Below are positions 9,447 through 21,400 of a DNA stretch of 64,000 nucleotides, one piece after another. Both the position numbers and the translations under genes were made by a program. This DNA comes from Theristus sp. LFF4_11 (Eukaryota; Nematoda; Chromadorea; Monhysterida; Xyalidae), in the NCBI GenBank assembly GCA_030248135.1, contig JASANC010001479.1, forward strand, positions 1 through 64,000, written 5' to 3'. The notes under the pieces are model-generated. The model saw only the letters and a list, made by a program, of their open reading frames with translations. It was not told the origin of the DNA and ran no database searches. Within the stretch, counting starts at the first letter, position 1. Each line of letters starts with the position of its first letter.

Positions 9447-12400
9447 ATCTTGTTGTGCAAGCAAAGTCCGGCACCGGCAAAACGTGCGTGTTTTCAGTGT
9501 TGGCGCTGGAGACTGTGTCACTTGCGAACAAATCGCCGCAGGCACGTTTCGAAGCAAATGAGCGCTGCGTTTCAAAATGCTTCGTGTAGTTTCTCCGAGT
9601 GCGCAAAACTCGAATCGTCGTTGTGGTGGAAAGTATCGTTTTCCCTTGAAATCAGATCATTCATGCCTGCGCGCAGCTGAGAAACGTAGCTGGATTCAAA
9701 AGTTATTTATTGTTCATTATCACCCGAAACTCCCGCCTCGCACTTTTGGGTCATTTCCAGTTCAGTCGCAAAAAAAAACACACACACGCCAACTTTCTGC
9801 GCTCTAAATGTTCAATCTTTTTATGGGCATTACGGCTGCTGACACACTGATTGGCTGCCTGATTCGCTGCTGCATCCGGTTCTCGTTCGACCAAATCGGT
9901 GAGCGCAGTTCGCAAAAGCAGCCAATCAGCGAACTGCACAGTGCTCGCGCAGTGCTCGTCAATTATAGACGCAGTCTGCAATTGGTTGGCAAGAAACCGT
10001 GTGTGATATCGAAAGTGTGCGGGCTTCCGTGTGGACAGTATTGGTGTTTGTCAATGGGAAACTTTTGAAAATTCAACAACTTGCTTTTGAAAAAAACTTG
10101 CTCATTCGCCACAGAACGTTCCATCTGTCGTTGTTCAGATTTTGATCATCGCGCCGACTCGTGAAATCGCCGCACAAATCGCCGATTGCATCGCAGCGAT
10201 CGGTGGCGTTCTACGATCGCAAGGCCTGAAAATCGGGTTCGTTCAGGTTTCACAATTATTATTGAAATTCTGCAGCAGCTTTTCAAAACTATTCAGCTGT
10301 GAAATCTGCGTGAATGGATCTGTTACGATCGAACAATTGAGCAGGAAAGCATGCGTCACGTGATCACCAACCAATCAGCTGCTATCCTAAAATTTAGAGT
10401 TGAACCGTGTAGTTGCACTGGCTAATTTGTGGTGTCTGATCACATGATGCATGGATGCTTTCTCTGTGCATTCCTGGACTCCACATTGCGACGCCTACAC
10501 CGAATGCGATGCGTCACGTGTTCACCAACCAATCAGCTAGCAGTACATGGCGATCATATTTGTGATCACCAGCCAATCAGCTAACAGTACATGGCGATCA
10601 TATTTGTGATCGCCAGCCAATCAGCTAACAGTACATATTTTGTCAGATGTTTCATCGGTGGCACGAACGTGAAAATCGACGTGCAATCGCTGCGTGCCGG
10701 CTGTCAGATCGCCGTCGGCACGCCGGGCCGTCTGTGCCAGCTGGTGCAACAGGAGCATTTGCGGCTCAACCACTGTCGGCTGTTCGTGCTGGATGAGGCC
10801 GACCAGTTGATGGAAGACGCGCACAGGTCGCATGTCAAGTTCGTGACGACGACGACGTCCTCCGTGTTGTTTTTTTGGTGTTTTGCTTCGAACGGGTTTT
10901 TTTGTGTGGAATGTTTTTTTCTGGTAAAGTCTTGGTTTGAAGATGCTGCACTCTGTTTGTAGCACAGTAAAGAGTCATTCATGAATAGGGATGGAGCCGG
11001 TTCCGGTCCGGATTCCGGATTCCGGCGCCTAAAATTGGATCCGGATCCGGTCCGGATTCCGGCGCAATTTTGCCGGATCCGGCCGGATCCGGCCGGAATG
11101 GCCGAAACCCGCGAATTAACCAGTTGATTCCTCCGTTTCAGAGCTGTTCAATGGTTTGACAAATTTGTTTCGGTGCTTTGTTGGTTTTGTTGTTGTGCAT
11201 TTGACATGTGATCGGTGAGCGTTTCTTTAGTTTAGTGTTCTGTTCAATGGTAAATGGTTCACTGCTTTTGTCTTGAGTGGTAAACTTATGTGCAGCATCG
11301 TCCACTTTAAAAAACGTGGCTGCCAGCTTTTGGCCGACGTTGTTGATGAACAATAGCAGTTTTTTGAAATCAGCCATCTTAGTTGGTCATATTCAGTTAG
11401 CTGTCAAACAGTTGCTTTTTTGTGAGCCCCAGAACACCAGCGATTTTAGCGACGTGTGTTACCGTGGGTGTGCGGGGGTGCCGTGATCCCCTAAAACCCG
11501 ATAACCCCCCCCCAACGACGAATCCACGAGACGACGAATCCATTTCAATGGTGTTGCCCGCCGTTTGCGCACTGAAGCAGCGCATCGAACAAGTCGATGC
11601 GAGTGGCATTGGTACGACGAAAAAAACGCTGCTGACCAGCATCGACACACGCTTCCGTGCGCTTTTCCACAACGAATCCAACATCATGGCCACGTACGCT
11701 GATCAGCGATTCAAGAATACTGCAGTCGTCTTCGAAAATGAAGGCGCGATTCGTTGTGAACTACTTCACATTGCAAAGAAAATCTTGAAACGACCGGAGA
11801 CGCCCACAAACTGCGACGATGCATCCGAGATCGCGAACAACGACGATGACGAAAGTGAACGCGACCCCGAACAAAAAAGAAATCGACTGGCCTCTACGGA
11901 GGCATCGAGTTTCACGCTGCGCGACCGCGCAACCCGTCAGTCGAATCCAGTCTCGAAGACGAACTGCGCGGCGAAATGAATATGTACGAGTCGGATGATT
12001 TTATCGACGAACCGGACAAAAGTGATCTAATGCTAGACTTTTGGCGGCTGAACTCGTCTAAATACTCCAAACTATCGACAATCGCGCGCAGATACCTGGT
12101 ACCGCTACCAACAAGCGTGGCAAGCGAACGAACGTTCTCTGAAGCCAGGCCGGTGTTTGTGTACAGCCGATCTCGTCTGTCAACTCAGAACGCCGAAAAG
12201 GTCATGTTTCTGAATGGAGTGTTGCCAGCACTTGATTATCCCTTGCGATGTGAATTTTGTCAATTGTTGTTGTTGTAATTTTTTGTTGGTTCACGTGCTG
12301 TGTCTTGCTGACTTTGTTTCTGTGTCTGTGCTGTTTTATGCTGAAAATGTGATGAAGAAGCGACGAAATGTGCGTAGGTGTTTTTAGACATAAAAAGGCC

Positions 12401-15400
12401 ATTCCGGTCCGGATTCCGGCAATTTTTGCCGGATCCGGCCCGGCCGGAATGGGCTTTTGCCGGATCCGGCCCGGATTCCGGCAAATTTGCCGGATCCATC
12501 CCTATTCATGAAGCAGTATTTATTTAGTGACCGCGCAGCTAGCTATATGTTTTAACACAACTACGCGTCACTAAATACTGTATTTGTGCACTGTGAAACA
12601 ATACCGTGATTGTATTGTCGAGTGCGTTGTCTTTAAGCCGAGAAATTTCTCTTTTCTTCCGTGAAACAAAGCAACAGCTCGCTCGCTCGCCCTTATCCAA
12701 GCTTTAATGGAGATTGGTTGTTTCGTCTGCGAACAACGAACTGCACATCAAAGTACAGTCGAACTCTAAATTATGGGGAATCAGCTGATTGGTTGGGATT
12801 ACGGTATATGCTTGCTTTCTGTGCAAACCAAACTCCGCCTCCACAACAGTTTCTGCGGAGAAAGTATGCATTCCGTCATTCCAACCAATAGCTGATTCCC
12901 CATATTTTAGAGTTCGACTGTAGCTCATGATCAGTCAATCTGTTGTGCAGTGTGCGTGGAGATCGATGGTTTTTCTGTAGTTTTGATCACGAACTTGTTC
13001 GGCGATACTTCCTTGAAAACAGTCGTTTTTTTTCTTCAGCTGGTTATTCTCGCAGCTGTCCGGTTCAAAGCAAGTGACCGTATTCTCGGCCACCTACCCG
13101 AATGCGCTCGATGAGTTTCTGTCGCAGTACATGCGCACGCCAACCATGATTCGATTAGACGCGAGAAATGTGCGCTTTTCAATGTTGCTTTGTTGAGTTC
13201 TTTGTATTGGACTTCACACGCTGATTTGCTGCTTGAATTTTTAGGAACTGGACTGCTGAAACCGGATGGGGCGTGGGGTCTACAATTAATACAAGCGGAA
13301 TACGCTGATTGGTGAATGGGCCAATTTAACAAACTCTGTTCTAAGGATAAAAAAATTGCAAACCGTTGCTTGTTAAATGTCGTGTGTGTTTTCGCCGAAA
13401 AACAAGTTTTTGACCGAGGTTTATTTTTTTTCAGGTCCAACTAGTCGGTGTGAAACAGTATCTCACAGTTGTGCCTTTGGATATCAACTCAATGTTGCCG
13501 TCCGAAAACGAATCCAGCTCACAGCTGACGGATGAAATTATACGGGTAAAATTGGTCGCATTGCAGTCATTGCTGAAACGGGTCAATTATACACAGTGCT
13601 TGATATTCACGAATTATCAAGACAAGTGAGTTTTTTCTGTGGACTGTACATTTTATGCTTTGCGCTAGGTTGATATGTGTAATATTGAGCTAAGGCCAGG
13701 CCACTTGAAAATATTAGGATAATTTTGGAAAGATAATTACTTACTTATCTTTATTATTTTGAAGAAGATTCGATGAATTTATTCAATTGCACTGTGCGTT
13801 TCACAGTTGCGTTCAGACAAGCCAAGACGAGCGACCATGACAAAATCGCTTTACTTTTTTTACGGCACGCTCTGGTGTTTCGTTTCAGCGACGCAAATTT
13901 ACCAACTGCATTTTTGCTTTTTTTCGTCACAGAGCCGAGCAAGTGAGTGCCGCGCTGAACGCCGTCAGTCTTCAAGCGATCTTCATTTCGGCGTCGTTGC
14001 AGCAGCGAGAACGCGCGAAAATCATCAAACAAATGAAAGCGTTCAAATGTCGATTGTTGGTGTCGACTGATTTGGTGCGTGCGTGACAGGTGGTGATCGT
14101 TTTGGTCACCTTTTATCGTTATAGATGGCGTCAACAGTTGTACTCTAAATTATGGGCTATCAGCTGATTGGTTGGTGATCACGTGATGTATGCTTTCTGT
14201 GGAGGTGGAGTCTGTCTTGCACTCACGTGATCACCAACCAATCACCTGATTGCCTATAATTTAGAGTTCGGCTGTAGCAAACGAACACAACACGCCAGCC
14301 AGCAATCATCCGCAAGCACAACAAACTCAAGCACACTCTGCCTCTGTGCTTGTGACTGGTAATTAGATTATGAAACCAGAAATCACGCGTGGTTTCGGTT
14401 TTTATGTTTGATTGCAGCGCTGAACTTGAGAATAAAACGTAACCGATTGGCTGAGCCAGTTTGATCCAGCCAATCAGCGTGTTTTATTAAAACGGTATCC
14501 GCTGTTTTTTCTGTAGACGGCGCGCGGCGTTGATGTGCAACAGGTTGACTTGGTCATCAACCTCGAGGTGCCCCATTCGGCTGAAACGTACTTCCATCGG
14601 ATTGGTCGTGCCGGCAGATTTGGTTGCTTTGGGATTTTTTTGTTTTATTTTTAGTTCGCGTAAGTTTGCGAACGATTTTGGAATGTCGACACTGCACAGC
14701 AATAAAAATGACGAGAGGCACCAGTTAAAAGTGTGCCGTTAATCCTCGGCGGTATTCGAATTCATGACATTCAAGTTTGACTGTCGCCAGCGTGCAGCGT
14801 CCAACCAATCAGCGTGCTTGATTTGAGTTTAGTGGTACCGAAGAGCTGCGCAGTTGTTTGTTGTGCTTTAGAACCACGGTAACAAAAATTAATATTTTGC
14901 ACCGCCCACAACACAATCTTGCTGCATCTTGATCGGTTATTATGAAGGTGGAACTGTATTGTTGAACACGGAGGCTTTTCTCTCGTGCCTAAGTGAAACA
15001 CCAATCAGTGTCGTCACAGAATAAATTGGAATGTCCTTGGGTTGGCTTGTGGCCACGCCCATATGCGTAAAAACGATGTTCAATGTTGAAAATTGGAAAA
15101 TGGAACCAGAAAAAACAACCAGCCGAACTGTTGCAGGCGGCTACGGCGCCGCAGTGACACTGGCCGCCTCTGGCCTGGACGAGCGTCGTTTCTACTCGTT
15201 GGCGGTCGCCGGTGACATTCACTGCAAGTGGCTGCCCGACAATCCACCACCGACGCTGTGCGTCGACGCGCAGCTGTGGGACTCGTTGCCGGCGATCGAG
15301 TTCAGTCGGCTGGCGCACGCGTCCAACTTTTATAAAAAGTCGGCCAACGATGTGCGACACACGAGGCAGCATCGCGATGACGGTTTCGGTGCGTCGGTGT

Positions 15401-18400
15401 AAATTTTTTTGTGTAAAATGGTTTTATTTTTTGGGAGAAAAACAAACAAAAACCGAGGAACCAAGAATTTTCAAAATCAACTGAACCGGTACTTTCTTTT
15501 GGGTTCCTGGCACCGGTGAGGGAGTTCCAAATACAAAAAAAATTTAACATTTGTCAATGCAAGTTGCAGAGTTCGTGCCGACCAGATCGAACGGTCGTGA
15601 AATGGTCGACTACGGCGATATGGCATTGTTCGACGACGGATATCAGCTGAGTTCGTTTGAGTGTGCGAGCGAAACGCCGCGAGAGACTGAGCCTGCACAA
15701 AAGAATCACGATCCGCAACAGAATGGGGAACGGGGCGGACAAAGTCGAGGGAAAAGGAATGTAAACAGACAGAACGATGAAGAGACGACTGAAAACGAGC
15801 CGACCAACTCGGACGAGCGAACCGCGGTGTTCTACGGTCGCCCGGAGGTGTGCAACATGGAGACGTGGTTTTTCTGATTTTTTAAACATATGTTCATGGT
15901 CGAGCTTGAAAACTGCTAGAACCACTGGAGAGCGGCGTCTATCCTGTTTGGTGTCGTCGACTCGACACGATCTGACTATTTTAAAAACGAAAATATCATT
16001 TTTTGCAGATCGCAGCGCTCGGTCGAACGTCAACCTGTGAACAGCAGTCTTCGTCTAAGGTGCGAGTTTTACGATTCGTAAAAAATAAATATACGCTTCC
16101 ACTCCCGCCACCGCGCGTCCGCGTGGTCTCGGTGTTCAGTCGTTCGGTGCCGAAAGACTTTGTCGTGTACAAAGAAAGAGCAGGGGGGGTCGTACTAACC
16201 GGGGCGCTAATTTCAAGAAAACTGTTTACGGCCGTTCTGTACTTCCCGCGGCACGACAACAAAGCGCCAATCTGGTGTCCCTCAGTATTCTCATAGTTTT
16301 GGTTCAGCGACTTAAGATAGGCTTTTTGAGTCGACCGACCCGGCCTCCATACCTCTAGGCACAATTTCAAAAAAGTATTCAAAATCAGTCAAATTTAAAA
16401 CCAATCGAACCGTCTTGATGCCCTGAGTTCGAAAATTATATTTTTATCCTAATCCAAGCCTTTTTTATGCATCGAAATTAGGAAAAACCTAATTTTCGAC
16501 CCCCTTGTAGTAAAACTGCTCTAGCTCGCTTCTGCTTAAAGCTATTAACAAAAATTAAACACCAATGGATTTCTCTTGTATTCGCGCACATTTTTCGCTA
16601 ATATACTATAAGTTGAAAACGTTTTTTCATGCTCTGTATTTTTAAAAAACTGCCGAGGTTGGCGGTTTTTCACGCTTTTCGGTACTTTAAAAACGTTTGT
16701 GGGGTATAGTTTCTAGGTAATTCTGAAAGATCTGCGAAAAATGTATATACATGTAAAATTTCAGCTTTATAAAGCGTCGCCGGGACTCACACGATACAAA
16801 ACAAAATGGCTTGTCTCATGCGTTTTTGGTCAATATGCCGCATGCAGGGTGTTTCCTCCCACCCCCCAATTTTTTTGGGGCCACCTCAGGTGCTGCAACC
16901 GTGGCTAAAGATGGGTTTTCAAGTACGCTAATGTCAAAAATCTTATTTAGAATTTTCCCCGACGTTTCTACTGTGCCCTAAACGCGTATGCCATGGGGAT
17001 CAGGAGGGAAATTTCCTTAAAAATTAAATTTAAATAAAAAGCGCGTCACAAGGCACCTGAAATCCTGTTACAAATACAAATCAAGGTCGCTGAGTCCGCA
17101 TATAATGTTTATTTTGCTATACGGATTACTCCGCACCCTAAAAACGGCCTCTATGGGGACGGAAAGGGAAAAATTTGAAAAAATAGGAAACTAATCAAAA
17201 AATATATGAAAACTGTGCCGTAAATACAAATCGAGGTTGCTGAGTCCGAATGTGATGTTTATTTTGCTATACGGATTACTCCGCACCCTAAAAGCAATTT
17301 CTATGGGGACAGAAAGGGAAAAAAATTAAAAAAATCGGAAACTAGTCAAAAACATTTGAAACTGTGCCGTAAATACAAATCGAAGTCGCTGAGTTCGAAT
17401 ATAATGATTATTTTGCCATATGAATTATTATCTAAAAATGCGTGAGACGCATATAAAAGGAGGAATATGGCCTTGTGTAAGCAGTGAAAGACTTGGCTCG
17501 ACAACGCTTTTCAAGTCTCTGATGTGGTACACACGGATACAAGTACATAAGAGTCATATTTTTGCGCCGTTTATTTATGATTTCGGTTGCACATGGCAAC
17601 CCTCGTGCTTTGTATTGTAGACAAATGACCTTTCACATTTGCGGATTTCGGGCATTTAGCGACCACTAAAACTACTAAAATAACAATCAGACTTTAGCTC
17701 GCTGACACTGGTTTGTTCAGGACAAATTGTATCGCAGAAGCATTGCGGAACGCAAGGTCTCCTGTGGCAAAGGCAATGACTCACGGGACAGACGGTTTAT
17801 CCTGCCACACTAGTTGAAGGTGACACCGGTAAAAAAGGTGAAAATCAACGGAAGACAACTCCTTTTTGTCACTGGTGCTGGTGTGTACACAGCGGTGCGT
17901 ACGTTAACAACAACGAAAAAGCTACATGCAACAATGTTTTGCAATCTCTAATTTTTCTGTTTTTGCACAGAATTTACAGAATTTCGCACATGGCGTGATT
18001 TTAGATTAAATCGAAGAGAACAATTAAAAAATAACTTCAAAGTTTTACGCTTTTCAGCAAAACGAAAACGAAAACGAAAACTTTCGGATTCGCTGCCCTC
18101 CGGGGATATAGCGACCGCAGGCCACCGAAACCGAAATCGGGCTAAGATCACTGGTGCCCCCAGGACAGAGCGGGGCTTAGAGGCTGCCCCCCTCACATGC
18201 CGAGGGTATTGGTTCCACGGGATGGTGAGCCGTCCATTCCCCAATCCCACCGGAGTTTGGTACCTTCGGGTTTCCGGAATCGGTGGGGGGCGTGCTTCAA
18301 AAAAAAAACAAACGCGGCGCAAAAATATGACCCTTATGTACTTGTATCCGTGTGTACCACATCAGAGACTTGAAAAGCGTTGTCGAGCCAAGTCTTTCAC

Positions 18401-21400
18401 TGCTTACACAAGGCCATATTCCTCCTTTTATATGCGTCTCACGCATTTTTAGATAATATTCTGACTTTTACATAAGCCCCGAAGGTCGGACCAAAATCAC
18501 AATTCGTTGGTCACACATTCTTCTAAATCCCAGACAACTCAGGTTTTTCATTTTTCGTTTTTTAGGCCGATTTCTCCTATGCCATTTCTACGGCCGATTC
18601 GCCCGAAATCGTCACGATTCAGTATCTAAAGTTGCTCACGTAAGAAAACTAACCCAAAATTCGTGATCAGCGGATTGAATTACCCTGGAAAACACCCTTT
18701 TCTTGTTTTTCGTTCCTGGACCAATTTCGCCAACTTCCACGGCCGATTCGCCCGAAATCGTCACGATTCAGCGTCTAGAGTTGCTCACGTAAGAAAACTA
18801 ATCCAAAATTCGTGATCAGCGGATTGAATTACCCTGGAAAACAGCCTTTTCTTGTTTTTCGTTTCTGGACCGATTTCGCCAATTTCCACGGCGATTCGCC
18901 CAAAATCGTCACGATTCAGCATCTAGAGTTACTCACGTAAGAAAACTAACCCAAAATTCGTGATCAGCGCATTGAATTACCCTGGAAAACACCCTTTTCT
19001 TGTTTTTCGTTCCTGGACCGATTTCGCCAATTTCCACGGCCGATTCGCCCAAAATCGTCACGATTCAGCATCTAGAGTTACTCACGTAAGAAAACTAATC
19101 CAAAATTCGTGATCAGCAGATTGAATTACCCTGGAAAACAGCCTTTTCTTGTTTTTCGTTTCTGGACCGATTTCGCCAATTTCCACGGCCGATTCGCCCA
19201 AAATCGTCACGATTCAGCATCTAGAGTTACTCACGTAAGAAAACTAACCCAAAATTCGTGATCAGCGCATTGAATTACCCTGGAAAACACCCTTTTCTTG
19301 TTTTTCGTTTCTGGACCGATTTCGCCAACTTCCACGGCCGATTCGCCCGAAATCGTCACGATTCACCATCTAGAGTTGCTCACGTAAGAAAACTAACCCA
19401 AAATCCGTGATCAGCGCATTGAATTCCTACGGACTAGACCTTTTCCTATTTTTTTAGTAGCACAGAAACAATTTGTAAGAGTGAAAAACTGATACCCAGT
19501 CAAAATGCTACGAACTTTCAAAAAATGCACAATTTTAACTTAAAAAAGTGCCCGGGCAAAAAAATAAACCAAATTTTTAAAATCTTCGGATGAAATTGCC
19601 CCAGAAATCTTTTTTATTCGACTGTGAAGGTGTCGTAGCTAAAAATTGAAAGGGCGAACACTTGAAACCAGGAAAAATCCTTTGAAATTTAAAAAATGCC
19701 AAAATTTTGCCTCAAACAAGGGTTGGGGCAAAAAATTAACCTGATTTTCAAAAATTTCAGATGAAATTACCCTAGGAAACTTTTTTGTTGGACTCTGAAA
19801 GTGTCGCAGGTAAAAATTGAAAGGGCGAACACTTGAAACCAGGTAAAAACCCTTCGATTTTTGAAAAATGCCCAATTTTTTACCCAAAAAAGGGGTCGGG
19901 GCAAAAAATTAACCCAATTTTCAAAATCTCCAGGTGGAATTACCCCAGGAAACATTTTTGTTCGACTGTGAAAGTGTCCCAGGTAAAAATTGAAAGGGCG
20001 AACACATATGATTACATACCAGAAAAAAAAATACCAAGGAAAATAAGTAACACTGTTTTCAGAATAGGTTTTTCGTCTCTACAGCGCATGAAAAGTAGTC
20101 GGATAAAAATTTTTTCGCGGCTCCAAGCACAACTTTGGGTGTTCGTTTCGTGTGCACGGTACCAAGTTTGTGGCTTATACTATGCTCGCTGGACGCAGCG
20201 AGCAAATTTGAAAAAAGCGCGCGAGGGGATAACGGCTCATATTATGCGTGATGCGCTCTCCGCTCGCTACGCTCGCTCGCGCATCCGCATGATTTCGCAC
20301 CCTAAAAACAGCCTCTATTGGGACGAAAAGGAAAAAATTTAAAAATAATCAAAACTAGTTTAAAAATCTGAAAACTATGCCACAAACACAAACCGAGATA
20401 GCTGAGTTTGAATATGAAGTTTTTATTTTGCCTTACGGTTTACTACGCACCCTAAAATCAGCTTCTATAGGGACGAAAAGGGAGAAATCGGTAGAAAATC
20501 GGAAACTAGTCAAAAGAATCCGTATAGCAAAATATACATCATATTCGGACTCAGCGACATCGATTCAGATTTTTTTGGTTAGTTTCCGGATTTTTTTTAA
20601 TTTTCTCTCTTTTCATCCCTGTAAAAACTATTTTTAGGGTGCGGAGCAATCCGCATGGCAAAATGAACAGCATATTCGGACTGCGCGACCTTGATTTCTA
20701 TTTATGGCACAGTTTTCAGATTTTTTGACTAGTTTCCGATTTTTTTCCAGATGTCCCTTTTTTCGCTCCTATAGAGACCGTTTTTAGGGTGCGGGGTAAT
20801 CCGTATGGCCAAATAAGCATTATATTCGGATTGAGCGACCTTGATTTCTATTTATGGCACAGTTTTCAGATTTTTTGACTAGTTTCCGATTTTCTCCGAA
20901 TTTCTCTCTTTTCGTCTCTATAAAAACTGTTTTTAGGGTGTGTAGTAATCCGTATAGCAAAATAAACATTATATTCGGTCTCAGCGACCTCGATTTGTAT
21001 TTACGGCACAGTTTCCAGGTTTTTTTGACTAGTTTCCGATTTTTTTAAATTTTTTCCCCTTCTGTCCCCATAGAAGCTGCTTTTAGGGTGCGGAGTAATT
21101 CGTATAGCAATATAAACATTATATTCGGACTCAGCAACCTTGATTTGTATTTACGGCACAGTTTTCATATATTTTTTGATTAGTCTCCGATTTTTTCATA
21201 TTTTTTCCCTTTCCGTCCCCATAGAGGCCGTTTTTAGGGTGCGGAGTAATCCGTTGCAATACTTATTGCGGACTCAGCGATCTCGATTTGTTTTGTCAGG
21301 ATTTCAGGTGCCTTGTGACGCGCTTTTTTTTAATTTAATTTTTAAGGAAATTTCCCTCTGATCCCCATGGCATACGCGTTTAGGGCACAGTGAAACGTCG

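Larger units (their letters stand above)
10976..12590. mobile_element. MITE (CATTCATGAAGCAGTATTT family) split by a hAT transposon
   Basis: Left fragment 10976-10985 and right fragment 12505 to about 12590 rejoin to give CATTCATGAAGCAGTATTT, TTTAGTGACCGCGCAGC, and an inverse AAATACTG near the far end. Intact relatives are at 32841-32915 and about 55259-55347. The hAT at 10986-12504 inserted at the palindrome TTCATGAA inside its terminus. Confidence 0.75.

Noticed and set aside
15848..15877. DDX20 ending at the in-frame stop at 15877 (unspliced exon 11)
   Set aside because: Possible as an alternative short form, but the GTGTGC donor, the phase-0 exon at 16009 and the Gemin3-like C-terminal segment favour continued splicing.
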